From NCBI RefSeq assembly GCF_014873955.1, contig NZ_JADBED010000001.1, positions 806,001-870,000 of the forward strand: a stretch of 64,000 nucleotides of DNA, in the 5' to 3' direction. Source of the stretch: Nesterenkonia lutea (GTDB taxonomy: Bacteria; Actinomycetota; Actinomycetes; Actinomycetales; Micrococcaceae). This document shows positions 56,258 through 64,000 of the stretch, piece by piece. A program made the translations under genes and the position numbers. The notes beneath the pieces were generated by a model, which searched no databases, was not told where the DNA came from, and saw nothing but the letters and a program-made list of their open reading frames with translations. The number at the start of each line of letters is the position of its first letter. The stretch's first letter is position 1.

Positions 56258-56569
56258 ATGAGTTCAGCGCAAGGATCCACGCTCAGCCGCGAGGAGACTG
56301 ACCTCGATTCCGAGTTCTCCCAGCTCCTCTCCGCCCAGCGCCCCTATCAGGTGGTGGTCTGGAATGACCCGGTGAACCTGATGACCTATGTCAGCTGGGT
56401 CTTCCGCAGCTACTTCGGCCACTCCAAGGCCCGGGCCGAGGAGCTCATGCTCCAGGTCCACCATGAAGGTCGCGCCGTCGTCTCACACGGCCCTCGCGAG
56501 AAGGCCGAGCAGGATGTGACCGCCATGCATCAGTACGGCCTTCAGGCCACCCTGGAAGAGGCCGAGTAG
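56258..56569 (+). CDS. clpS: ATP-dependent Clp protease adaptor ClpS
   Basis: 103 residues from ATG 56258. Core YQVVVWNDPVNLMTYVSWVFRSYFGHSKARAEELMLQVHHEGRAVV is the ClpS fold that binds N-degron residues (hydrophobic pocket Asn-Asp and Met) and docks on ClpA/ClpC. Sits before the DUF2017 gene with 3 nt between, starting the clpS-DUF2017-murI operon; this order is widespread in actinobacteria. Confidence 0.95.
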   Translation: MSSAQGSTLSREETDLDSEFSQLLSAQRPYQVVVWNDPVNLMTYVSWVFRSYFGHSKARAEELMLQVHHEGRAVVSHGPREKAEQDVTAMHQYGLQATLEEAE

Positions 56570-56572
56570 TCC

Positions 56573-57217
56573 GTGGCCACTGCGTTTCGAGCCACGACCA
56601 GGGGATACCGGGCAGATCTGGAGCAGCACGAGCGTCGGCTGCTCAGCTCGCTGTGCGCGGATGTGATCGCCCTGCTTCAGACTCGTCAGGAGGAGTCCGC
56701 CGCGGATGCCGCGCCGATCGACGATGATCCCGCCCTGACCCATTTCCGCGCCGAGCTCGCCGGACTGGGCGGGGATGAGCCGCTCGCCGCTCCGGAGGAC
56801 GCCGTGCTGCGCCGGCTGCTCCCCGATGCCTTCGCCGACGAGGAGGAGGCCGGGCACTTCCGCCGCCTGAGCGAGAACTCCCTGCGCGGTGCCAAGATCG
56901 CGGATCTCCGCACTGCACGGATGCTGCTGGAGAGTTCACCGATCAACATGGAGGAGGAGCTCGCCCCCGTGTTCGGACGCGCGCTCAATGATCTGCGCCT
57001 GACCCTGGCGTCTCGGCTGGACCTGGAGACCGAGGAGGACGCCCAGCGCGTGCATGAACTGGCCGTCGCCTCGGGCACCAAGGACTCCGAGTCCTTCATG
57101 GCGGAGATCTACACCTTCATCACCTGGCTCCAGGAGTCGCTGTTCAGCGCCATGATGGAGTTCCTCCCCGAGGAGGGCGAGGGTGACCGCGACGGCGCGA
57201 GCCCCGGCTCCGCATGA
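56573..57217 (+). CDS. DUF2017-family protein
   Basis: 214 residues (GTG start). Mostly helical, acidic. Family pattern of [29 protein letters not shown] at the start and [40 protein letters not shown] in the middle. No catalytic residues recognised. In actinobacteria it always sits with clpS, suggesting a link to Clp proteolysis (inference). Overlaps murI by ATGA. Confidence 0.88.
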   Translation: MATAFRATTRGYRADLEQHERRLLSSLCADVIALLQTRQEESAADAAPIDDDPALTHFRAELAGLGGDEPLAAPEDAVLRRLLPDAFADEEEAGHFRRLSENSLRGAKIADLRTARMLLESSPINMEEELAPVFGRALNDLRLTLASRLDLETEEDAQRVHELAVASGTKDSESFMAEIYTFITWLQESLFSAMMEFLPEEGEGDRDGASPGSA

Positions 57218-58113
57218 ATGCCTCCGCTCCGGTGGGCATCTTCGATTCCGGAGTCGGCGGGCTGACCGTCGCGCGTGCAGTCCTCGACCAGCTGCCGGGG
57301 GAGTCCATCACCTATCTCGGGGACACCGCCCACGGTCCCTACGGTCCGCTTCCCATCGCGACGGTCCGCGCCCACGCGCTCAGGGTCATGGACGAGCTTG
57401 TCGACGCGGGAGTCAAGGCCCTGGTCATCGCCTGCAACTCGGCCTCGGCGGCGGTGCTGCGCGATGCGCGCGAGCGCTACACCGACCGGCACGGGATTCC
57501 GGTGATCGAAGTCATCCAGCCGGCCGTGCGGCGTGCCGTCGCCGCCACCCGCAACGGCCGCATCGGCGTGATCGGCACATCGGCGACGGTCAGCTCGGGC
57601 GCCTACGCGGACACCTTCGCCGCGGCGCCGCAGCTCCAGGTCACCACGGTCGCCTGTCCGCGGTTCGTGGAGTTCGTGGAGCGCGGCGTCACCGCCGGGG
57701 CCGAGCTGCTCGAGGCCGCCGAGGAGTACCTCGCCCCGCTGAAGGCCGCTGGAGTCGACACGCTGGTGCTGGGATGCACGCATTACCCGCTGCTCACCGG
57801 GGCCATCTCCTACGTCATGGGGGAGGAGGTCACGCTGGTCTCCTCAGCGGAGGAGACCGCCAAGGATCTCTACCGTGCACTCATCCGGCACGGACTCCAG
57901 CGGGAGGGTGACCTGCAGGGCGGGTCCGGGGCCGTCTCGGCGCACACGTTCCTCTCCACCGGAGATGCGACGGCGTTCCAGCTGCTGGCGAGGCGATTCC
58001 TCGGCCCTGAGGTGCTGGCGGTGCACCAGGTCGACCACGTGCGCGAGGCCCCTGCGACCGGTGTGATTCCCCGGATCACTCCCGCTATGCTGGCCGGAGC
58101 GCAGGATGACTGA
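57214..58113 (+). CDS. murI: Glutamate racemase
   Basis: 299 residues. Interconverts L- and D-glutamate for peptidoglycan. Two catalytic cysteines: Cys74 in ACNSASA and Cys188 in [23 protein letters not shown] opens the protein. About 30 residues longer than the usual 265, mainly in a C-terminal segment with [34 protein letters not shown] overlap with DUF2017. Confidence 0.95.
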   Translation: MNASAPVGIFDSGVGGLTVARAVLDQLPGESITYLGDTAHGPYGPLPIATVRAHALRVMDELVDAGVKALVIACNSASAAVLRDARERYTDRHGIPVIEVIQPAVRRAVAATRNGRIGVIGTSATVSSGAYADTFAAAPQLQVTTVACPRFVEFVERGVTAGAELLEAAEEYLAPLKAAGVDTLVLGCTHYPLLTGAISYVMGEEVTLVSSAEETAKDLYRALIRHGLQREGDLQGGSGAVSAHTFLSTGDATAFQLLARRFLGPEVLAVHQVDHVREAPATGVIPRITPAMLAGAQDD

Positions 58114-58131
58114 ACGGGAGCCACGCACCAT

Positions 58132-58965
58132 ATGAAACTCACCATCATCGGGTGCAGCGGGTCGTTCCCGGGCCCGGAGTCCCCGGCCTCGTGCTACCTG
58201 CTCACCGCCGACTATCAGGGCCGCACCTGGCGGGTGGTCGTGGATCTCGGCAACGGAGCACTGGGCAAGCTGCAGCAGCACCTGGCGCTGGAAGACATCG
58301 ACGCCGTCTGTCTGTCCCACCTGCACCCGGATCACTACATGGACCTCTGTGGACTCCATGTCGCCATCCGCTGGCGTCCCGGCGGCTGGCCGGGCAAGCA
58401 CGTGCCGGTCTACGGACCCTCCACCACGGACCAGCGGATCGCCAGCGCCTACGGGATGGATCCGAACCCCGGGATGCACCCGGACTTCGACTTCCGCACC
58501 TGGCAGCCCCGGCAGGCGGAGACAGTCGGTCCCTTCACCATCACTCCGGTCCCTGTGCGCCACCCCATCGATGAGGCCTATGCGCTGCGCATCGACGTGG
58601 CGCCGGAGGCTTCAGCAGACGGCCGGCCGCACACCCTGACCTACTCGGGTGACACCGACGCGTGTGATGGTCTGGTGGAGGCGGCCCGCGGAGCCGATGT
58701 CTTCCTCTGCGAGGCCGCCTTCGAGGACGGACGCGACGATCACATCGAGGGAGTCCACCTCAATGGTCATCGCGCCGGCGTGAGCGCACGCGAAGCCGCC
58801 GTCGGACGTCTGCTGCTGACCCACATCCCCGTCTGGACCTCCCAGCGCGTGCTTCTGGCGCGCGCCAGGGAACAGTACAGCGGCGACCTCGCCGTCGCCG
58901 TCGCAGGTGTCACCTATGAGATCGGTGGCATCAGGAACAAACCCCACGAAGAGAGTGAGCAGTGA
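58132..58965 (+). CDS. Metallo-beta-lactamase fold hydrolase (RNase Z-like)
   Basis: 277 residues. Metal motif [12 protein letters not shown] (HxHxDH, about 61-72) and later [25 protein letters not shown] (Asp, Glu) and LTHIPVWTS. Close to the cyclic-nucleotide phosphodiesterase/RNase Z-type subgroup encoded between murI and rph in actinobacteria. Substrate not known; cAMP phosphodiesterase activity has been shown for a mycobacterial relative. GTGA overlap with rph. Confidence 0.87.
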   Translation: MKLTIIGCSGSFPGPESPASCYLLTADYQGRTWRVVVDLGNGALGKLQQHLALEDIDAVCLSHLHPDHYMDLCGLHVAIRWRPGGWPGKHVPVYGPSTTDQRIASAYGMDPNPGMHPDFDFRTWQPRQAETVGPFTITPVPVRHPIDEAYALRIDVAPEASADGRPHTLTYSGDTDACDGLVEAARGADVFLCEAAFEDGRDDHIEGVHLNGHRAGVSAREAAVGRLLLTHIPVWTSQRVLLARAREQYSGDLAVAVAGVTYEIGGIRNKPHEESEQ

Positions 58966-59702
58966 CCATCACTAATCTGCGGACCGACGGACGGGCAGCC
59001 GACGAGCTGCGTCCGGTCACCATCACCCGCCATTGGAGCGCCCATGCCGAGGGCTCGGCACTGATCGAGTTCGGCGGCACCCGGGTGCTGTGCACGGCCT
59101 CCTTCGAATCGAACGTGCCGCGCTGGCTCAGGGGCCAGGGCGCAGGCTGGGTCACGGCCGAGTACTCGATGCTGCCGCGCGCGACGAACACCCGCTCCGC
59201 CCGTGAAGCGGTCAAGGGCAAGATCGGTGGACGCACCCATGAGATCTCTCGCCTGATCGGACGCTCGCTGCGCGCCGTGGTCGACACCAAGGCGCTGGGG
59301 GAGAACATGATCACGCTGGACTGCGACGTGCTCCAGGCCGACGGCGGGACCCGCACCGCCGCCATCACCGGTGCCTTCGTGGCCCTGGCCGACGCCGTGG
59401 AGTGGGCACGCACCGAGGGACATGTGTCCAAGCGGGCCGAGGTCCTCAAAGACTCCGTCTCGGCCATCTCCGTGGGTGTGCTGCCCGGCGGCGCGGCCGT
59501 GCTGGACCTGCCCTACGCCGAGGACTCCACTGCTGACACGGACATGAACGTGGTGGTCACCGGCTCCGGAGACTTCGTCGAGGTCCAGGGCACCGCCGAG
59601 GGATCGCCCTTCAACCGCGCCGAGCTGGACAGTCTGCTGGACCTCGCGCTGACCGGCACCCGGAGCCTGGCCGCGCTGCAGCGGGAGGCGCTCGCGCAGT
59701 GA
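58962..59702 (+). CDS. rph: Ribonuclease PH
   Basis: 246 residues (GTG start). Phosphorolytic 3'-exonuclease trimming tRNA 3' ends. Conserved [74 protein letters not shown] and [24 protein letters not shown]; Arg and Asp residues that bind phosphate and metal are present. Family-typical size. It overlaps rdgB by GTGA. Confidence 0.96.
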   Translation: MTITNLRTDGRAADELRPVTITRHWSAHAEGSALIEFGGTRVLCTASFESNVPRWLRGQGAGWVTAEYSMLPRATNTRSAREAVKGKIGGRTHEISRLIGRSLRAVVDTKALGENMITLDCDVLQADGGTRTAAITGAFVALADAVEWARTEGHVSKRAEVLKDSVSAISVGVLPGGAAVLDLPYAEDSTADTDMNVVVTGSGDFVEVQGTAEGSPFNRAELDSLLDLALTGTRSLAALQREALAQ

Positions 59703-60337
59703 ACGCACGGATCGTCCTGGCCACCCGCAACGCCGGCAAGCTCCGGGAGTTCCGGGCGCTGCTCGCCTCCAGCCCTGGACTCTCAGGAGTCGATCTCGAA
59801 GGCGCAGTCATCGATGCGGGCTCGGCCGGGTGCGCGGAGATCCCCGAGACCGGCCTCAGCTTCGAGGAGAACTCGCTGATCAAGGCCCGGGCGGTCGCGG
59901 AGCAGACAGGTCTTCCCGCAGTGGCGGATGACTCGGGGCTCTCCGTGGACGTCCTCGGCGGCGCCCCCGGGATCTTCTCCGCCCGCTGGGCCGGGGCGAG
60001 TGCCTCCGACGAGAGCAATCTCCGGCTCCTTCTGGAACAGCTCGCCGACATCGCCCCTGAACACCGCGGAGCCGCCTTCGTCTGTGTGGCCTCGCTGGTG
60101 GTCCCTGACGCCCACGGGGGTCCGGCACAGGAGTTCACCACCACCGGACGTCTGGAGGGGCGGCTGCTGCTTCAGCCCCAGGGTCTCGGCGGATTCGGCT
60201 ACGACCCGATCCTGCAGCCCAGCGGCGAGACGCGCAGCACCGCCGAACTCTCCATGGAGGAGAAGAACGCCATCTCACATCGCGGCCAGGCCTTCGCAGC
60301 CCTGCGGGAGCACGTGGTGGAGGCGCTGACCCCGTGA
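59699..60337 (+). CDS. rdgB: RdgB/HAM1 non-canonical purine NTP pyrophosphatase
   Basis: 212 residues (GTG start). Hydrolyses dITP/XTP. Motifs: [63 protein letters not shown] and [35 protein letters not shown]. All expected nucleotide-binding residues visible. ATGA/GTGA-coupled to the next gene. Confidence 0.95.
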   Translation: MNARIVLATRNAGKLREFRALLASSPGLSGVDLEGAVIDAGSAGCAEIPETGLSFEENSLIKARAVAEQTGLPAVADDSGLSVDVLGGAPGIFSARWAGASASDESNLRLLLEQLADIAPEHRGAAFVCVASLVVPDAHGGPAQEFTTTGRLEGRLLLQPQGLGGFGYDPILQPSGETRSTAELSMEEKNAISHRGQAFAALREHVVEALTP

Positions 60338-61404
60338 AGGGCCTCGACTTCACCGCGGTGGACTTCGAGACCGCCAACGGCTTCCGCGGATCTCCCTGCG
60401 CGATCGGCATGGTCAGGATCCGCGACGGCCGGGAGGTCGACACCTTCTATTCCACAATGCGTCCGCCGGAGGGCTTTGACCGCTTCGACCCGCACAACGT
60501 GGCCATCCATGGCATCACCGCCGACCAGGTGGCCCACGCACCTCGCTTCGGGGAGCTCTTCGAGGCCATCAACGCCTTCATCGACGGCGATGTCCTGGTG
60601 GCGCACAATGCGGCGTTCGACATCGAGGTCTTCGAATCGGCGCTCGAGGTCAGCGGACTGGACTCGCCGGGGCTGAGCTGTCTCTGCTCGGTGCGACTCT
60701 CCCGAGCGAACTACCAGCTTCCCTCCCATGCCCTGCCCAAGGCCGCCGCGGAGGCCGGCTACGAGCTCACGGCCCATCACTATGCGCTGGAAGACGCACG
60801 CGCCTCGGCGGCGGTGGTCTGCGACATCGCTGAGCGACGAGCCGTGGGACAGACCCACCGTCTCTTTCGCGACTCCGGCGTGCAGCTGCGCTCGATGGAG
60901 TCCTGGCGGGCTCCGCGGAGCCGGGAGTCCCGGGCGACCCGTCAGGTGCGCACGATGGCCCACCTCTTCGACGCGAGAGTGCCCGCACCCGAGCCCCGGC
61001 ATATGCCTGACCTCATGCGCTGGCAGGACGAGGGCAGGAACCTGCCTCCCTCCACTCTCGCCGATCCCGCGCACGCCTTGTTCGGTGCGCAGCTGACCTT
61101 CACCGGGAATCTGTCCATCCCGCGCGCTGAGGCCAAAGAGATCGTGGCGCGGCTGGGAGCAGGCACGTCCTCGCGGGTCACCGCGGGCACGTCCCTGCTG
61201 GTCGTCGGCGACGGGTTCGAGCCCTGGGAGCTGGCCGCACCGGACGAGTCCTTCCCGCTGCGCAGCAGCAAGGCCCGCGATGCGCTGCGTCGGCAGGCCG
61301 AGGGCCAGGCCATCCGAGTGCTCTGCGAGGAGGAGTTCCGTGAGGCGCTGGGCGATGCCTGGCCGATTCCAGGGCTGGCCGAGGGCACAGGGGTGGTCCG
61401 GTGA
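60334..61404 (+). CDS. DEDDh exonuclease (DnaQ-like) with C-terminal BRCT domain
   Basis: 356 residues. N-terminal DEDDh nuclease with AVDFETANG (Asp10, Glu12), VAHNAAFDIEVFESAL and HHYALEDARASAAV. C-terminal BRCT-like region about 247-330 (LTFTGNLSIPRAEAKEIVARLGAGTSSRVTAGTSLLVVGD) resembling NAD+ ligase/UvrB-type BRCT. An Arg-rich linker (about 180-205) joins them. Related to Pol III epsilon-like proteins; probably a DNA proofreading or repair nuclease. Last gene of the clpS-murI-rph-rdgB operon. Confidence 0.87.
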   Translation: MKGLDFTAVDFETANGFRGSPCAIGMVRIRDGREVDTFYSTMRPPEGFDRFDPHNVAIHGITADQVAHAPRFGELFEAINAFIDGDVLVAHNAAFDIEVFESALEVSGLDSPGLSCLCSVRLSRANYQLPSHALPKAAAEAGYELTAHHYALEDARASAAVVCDIAERRAVGQTHRLFRDSGVQLRSMESWRAPRSRESRATRQVRTMAHLFDARVPAPEPRHMPDLMRWQDEGRNLPPSTLADPAHALFGAQLTFTGNLSIPRAEAKEIVARLGAGTSSRVTAGTSLLVVGDGFEPWELAAPDESFPLRSSKARDALRRQAEGQAIRVLCEEEFREALGDAWPIPGLAEGTGVVR

Positions 61405-61437
61405 GGGCCGCCAGCGGAGCCCAAGGCGCGCCACGGG

Positions 61438-62226
61438 TCACCGGGGTCGGGTGACCTCCTCCCACTGCTGGGCGAGGAGATCGATCACCTCGGCGAGGCG
61501 GTGACCGCCGGAGCTCTCCGGTGCGGGCTGTCCGGGGTCCGTCGCGGCGTCGAGCTGCCGCTGAAGGATCTCGCGGATCTCAGCATCATCGACCCACTCG
61601 AGGATGTCGCGCCGGGACTGGGCCGTGCGGTCGGCGAGCGAGGTGGTCTCTTCGGCGCTGGCCAGCTCATGGACGAGCATCGCCAGCTCCTCCGCTCGAC
61701 GCAGCAGCTCAGGGTGGCCGTGGGTGAGCGCCACGGTCTGGCGCGCCCACGCACGTCGCATGGGCTCGTCGATATAGGGCACAAGCCCGACGGGAACGGC
61801 GCGCAGCAGTGCCCGCGCGTCCGCTGACTCCGGCTGTGCGGGGGCGCTGGGATAGGCCATCTCTCCCGCGGAGAGCCCCGCCAGGCCGCCGCTGGCTGAG
61901 TCGGACCGCAGCGGCAGCTTCTCCTCCCGGCGCATCCGGAGCAGCTCTTCGTCGACCACGCGGGTCGGCGGCTGCGGGGCGCTTGCGGGGCAGGAGCCGG
62001 TGATCACGCGGTACCAGCGCAGCGAGCCCAGCCACATGCAGGCCAGCGGATCGGCGCCGAGGCCCTGGCGGGTCCAGTCCAGCAGCTCCAGGAGACCGTC
62101 GGCGGTGCACAGCTGATGCAGCAGTTCCGCATGCTCAGCGGGCGCGTCGTCCCGAGACGACGCCGGGGAGGCTCCTGCGCGCAGCACCGGACGGAAGCGG
62201 CTGATCAGTTTCTCGGCGGAGTCCAC
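61438..62226 (-). CDS. Degenerate ADP-ribosylglycohydrolase-like protein
   Basis: 262 residues from GTG 62226, chosen because the -10-like TATTCT lies 6 nt upstream; the longer in-frame start (62385) runs into sbcD. TADGLLELLDWTRQGLGADPLACMWLGSLRWYRVITG (about 37-72) and RAVPVGLVPYI...ALTHGHPELL match the middle of ARH-family proteins. The TDDTQ and GDSDS metal motifs and the N-terminal GDALG are all missing. Likely catalytically dead. Convergent with the exonuclease-BRCT gene and divergent from sbcD. Confidence 0.7.
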   Translation of the reverse strand: MDSAEKLISRFRPVLRAGASPASSRDDAPAEHAELLHQLCTADGLLELLDWTRQGLGADPLACMWLGSLRWYRVITGSCPASAPQPPTRVVDEELLRMRREEKLPLRSDSASGGLAGLSAGEMAYPSAPAQPESADARALLRAVPVGLVPYIDEPMRRAWARQTVALTHGHPELLRRAEELAMLVHELASAEETTSLADRTAQSRRDILEWVDDAEIREILQRQLDAATDPGQPAPESSGGHRLAEVIDLLAQQWEEVTRPR

Positions 62227-62232
62227 GCCCCC

Positions 62233-62287
62233 AGAATAGTCTGCCCCGGGGTGGTGCTCCGGCCATGTCCGTGCCAGCCGATAGCGT
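62233..62287. promoter_or_regulatory. Divergent promoters of sbcD and the ARH-like gene
   Basis: TATTCT on the minus strand (62238-62233) ends 6 nt before GTG 62226. TAGCGT on the plus strand (62282-62287) ends 6 nt before ATG 62294. The two -10 boxes are 43 bp apart, so their -35 regions overlap. Confidence 0.45.
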
Positions 62288-62293
62288 GGGGCC

Positions 62294-63499
62294 ATGCGCT
62301 GGCTACACACCTCCGACTGGCACCTGGGCCGAGGCTTCCACGGACACTCCCTGCGCGAGGAGCAGGAACAGATGCTCGAGACCATCAGCTCCGCCGTGAC
62401 CGAGCATGCGGTGGACGTGGTGCTGATCGCCGGGGATGTCTACGACCGGGCGCTGCCACCGGAATGGGCGGTGGCGTCCCTGGAGGCCTGCCTGCAAAGG
62501 CTGGTCGACGCCGGCACGCAGGTCATCATCACCCCGGGCAATCACGATTCCGCCGCCCGACTGGGCTTCGGGCGCGGGCTCATGCGCAGCTCCGGCGTGC
62601 ACATCCGGAGTTCGCTCGAGGATGCCTGGACTCCGGTTCAGGTGTCCGAGTCCGACGGCGGCAGCACCCTGGTCTATGGGGTGCCGTATCTGGAGCCGCA
62701 GCTGTTCGCGCCCGCACTGGGCCTGGACCGAGCCCACCACACCGGTGTCGCCGCCGAAGTCATCAGGCGCATCTGGGAGGATGTCCAGCGGCGCCGCAGC
62801 CACAACGGATCCGCCGGCGAGGACTCCCCGGTGAAGGTGATCCTCATGGCGCACCTGTTCGCCGCGCAGGGAGCCGCCTCGGATTCAGAGCGGAACATCG
62901 GTCTCGACGTCGCCGCGGGAGAGAGGCCCACGCATCATGAGGACACCATCGGTGGACTCACCGTGGTGCCGCTGGAGCTCTTCGAGGGCTTCGACTACGT
63001 CGCGCTGGGACATCTCCACGGTCGCCAGCGACTCTCCGAGACTGTGCGCTACAGCGGATCTCCGCTGCGGTACTCTTTCTCGGAGACGCAGCAGGCCAAG
63101 GGTGCCTGGCTCTGGGACTCCCGCTCTCCAGACCCTGCCCAGGCGCTGAACTGGGACATCGGGCGACCGTTGGCTCAGCTGGAAGGGACGCTGGCGGAGC
63201 TGCTCAGCCCCGAGAGCGTGGCTGCGCACCAGGACTCCTATGTCCAGGTGAAGCTCACCGACCCGATCCGGCCAGAACGCGCGTTCCACCGAGTGCAGGA
63301 GGCCTATCCGCATCTGGCCACCTTCACTCATGCGGGGCGACTCGACGTGCTGCGGCGGAGCTACTCCGCCAAAGTGGAGCAGGCGCGGACCGACACCGAG
63401 GTCATCGAGGGCTTCCTCGAGCATGTCCGCGGCGGTCGCGGGCCCAGTGCCGAGGAGCAGCACCTTATCGATCAGGGTCTGGAGGCGGTGCGTCCATGA
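62294..63499 (+). CDS. sbcD: Nuclease SbcCD subunit D
   Basis: 401 residues. Mre11-type Mn-dependent nuclease: SDWHLGRGFHG (8-18), IAGDVYDR, TPGNHDS, LMAHLF and YVALGHLHGRQ hold the metal ligands. C-terminal capping domain. With SbcC it cuts DNA hairpins and ends. ATG 62294 with a leaderless-type -10. Its stop overlaps the sbcC start by ATGA. Confidence 0.95.
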   Translation: MRWLHTSDWHLGRGFHGHSLREEQEQMLETISSAVTEHAVDVVLIAGDVYDRALPPEWAVASLEACLQRLVDAGTQVIITPGNHDSAARLGFGRGLMRSSGVHIRSSLEDAWTPVQVSESDGGSTLVYGVPYLEPQLFAPALGLDRAHHTGVAAEVIRRIWEDVQRRRSHNGSAGEDSPVKVILMAHLFAAQGAASDSERNIGLDVAAGERPTHHEDTIGGLTVVPLELFEGFDYVALGHLHGRQRLSETVRYSGSPLRYSFSETQQAKGAWLWDSRSPDPAQALNWDIGRPLAQLEGTLAELLSPESVAAHQDSYVQVKLTDPIRPERAFHRVQEAYPHLATFTHAGRLDVLRRSYSAKVEQARTDTEVIEGFLEHVRGGRGPSAEEQHLIDQGLEAVRP

Positions 63500-64000
63500 A
63501 GCTGCACCAGCTGACCCTACATGCCTTCGGTCCGTTCGGCGGCACCGAGCAGATCGATTTCGACCGGCTCGGGGCCGATGGACTCTTCCTCCTGCGCGGA
63601 CGCACCGGAGCCGGAAAGACCTCCATCCTCGACGCGGTGACCTTCGCGCTCTACGGCGATGTGCCGGGCCAGCGTGAGAAGACGCGATTGAAGAGCAGCC
63701 ATGCCTCGCCCGAGAGTGAGCCATTCGTCGAGCTGGAGTTCACCCAGGCCGGCCGGCGCTGCCGGATCTGGCGGTCCCCGCATCATGGACGTCCGCAGAA
63801 GCGTGACCCCAGCAGGATCCGCGAGGTGGGCCAGCGGGTGGTCCTGCATACTCAGCATGCGGGGGAATGGCAGCCCTATACGTCGGGAATCCAGGCCGCC
63901 AATGATGAGATCACGCGCATGCTCGGTCTGGACCTGCACCAGTTCACCAAGGTGATCCTGCTGCCTCAGGGATCCTTCGCCGAGTTCCTCCACGCCAGCA
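63496..64000 (+). CDS. sbcC: Nuclease SbcCD subunit C (5' part only)
   Basis: First 168 residues; continues beyond the window. Rad50-type SMC ATPase: N-terminal strand LTLHAFGPFGGTEQIDF, Walker A LLRGRTGAGKTSILDAVTFALYG (about 32-54), and Q-loop VILLPQGSFAEFLHA at the end of the window. Translationally coupled to sbcD. Confidence 0.93.
   Translation, partial: MKLHQLTLHAFGPFGGTEQIDFDRLGADGLFLLRGRTGAGKTSILDAVTFALYGDVPGQREKTRLKSSHASPESEPFVELEFTQAGRRCRIWRSPHHGRPQKRDPSRIREVGQRVVLHTQHAGEWQPYTSGIQAANDEITRMLGLDLHQFTKVILLPQGSFAEFLHAS

Overview
The window is high-GC, densely packed bacterial chromosome and reads as an actinobacterium of the family Micrococcaceae. Three things point that way. The gene order argS-lysA-hom-thrC-thrB-rho-prfA-prmC-tsaC-wecA-atpBEFHAGDC-nucS is the classic actinobacterial order. 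Several families are largely confined to Actinobacteria (NucS, DUF3039, DUF2017, the Rv2578c-type radical SAM protein, a Rho with a large polar insertion). Many genes carry a -10 box only 6-8 nt from the start codon, so leaderless mRNAs look common. A Nesterenkonia-like genus would fit the acidic proteins, but that is inference.

Layout. 1-2.4 kb: an iron-siderophore ABC uptake operon on the minus strand, cut by the window start. 2.6-5.2 kb: a zinc alcohol dehydrogenase and an MFS transporter. 5.3-10.4 kb: RF3 (prfC), two small conserved proteins, a divergent tgt and a YeiH-type membrane protein. 10.4-12.4 kb: an Rv2578c-family radical SAM protein interrupted by a 188-aa mini-intein exactly at its third iron-sulfur cysteine, with a LexA-box-like palindrome at its start, then a MhuD-like heme monooxygenase. 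12.5-15.8 kb: tRNA-Arg(CCG) followed by an accessory patch. The 3' end of the tRNA plus its terminator is repeated 3.15 kb downstream. Between the copies lies a complete 2,175-bp IS21-family element with 50-bp inverted repeats and a 5-bp target duplication, which splits a small lipoprotein gene. 15.9-20 kb: accessory metabolic and regulatory genes (NmrA-like, AHSA1 with ArsR, LysR with LysE).

20.1-41.2 kb is the conserved core: arginyl-tRNA synthetase, diaminopimelate decarboxylase, the homoserine/threonine genes, rho, release factor 1 and its methylase, the threonylcarbamoyl-AMP synthase, a WecA-like transferase and the complete F1Fo ATP synthase operon (no atpI seen). 41.2-52.5 kb: nucS, an alpha/beta hydrolase, an AI-2E family permease, a large acidic membrane-anchored protein, a thioredoxin-TPR protein, an ABC exporter pair, DUF3039 and an SF2 helicase. 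52.5-56.2 kb: the NAD salvage genes pncA and pncB flanking a thioredoxin-reductase-like enzyme and an XRE-cupin regulator. 56.2-61.4 kb: clpS-DUF2017-murI-MBL-rph-rdgB-exonuclease/BRCT in one tight operon. 61.4-64 kb: a degenerate ADP-ribosylglycohydrolase-like gene diverging from sbcD-sbcC, the latter cut by the window end.

The most unusual points are the intein that separates the radical SAM cluster cysteines in a gene with an SOS-like operator, the tRNA-flanked relic carrying the IS21 insertion, the apparently dead ADP-ribosylglycohydrolase homologue, the missing canonical start codon of lysA, and the repetitive Asn/Asp/Arg/Gly insertion in Rho.
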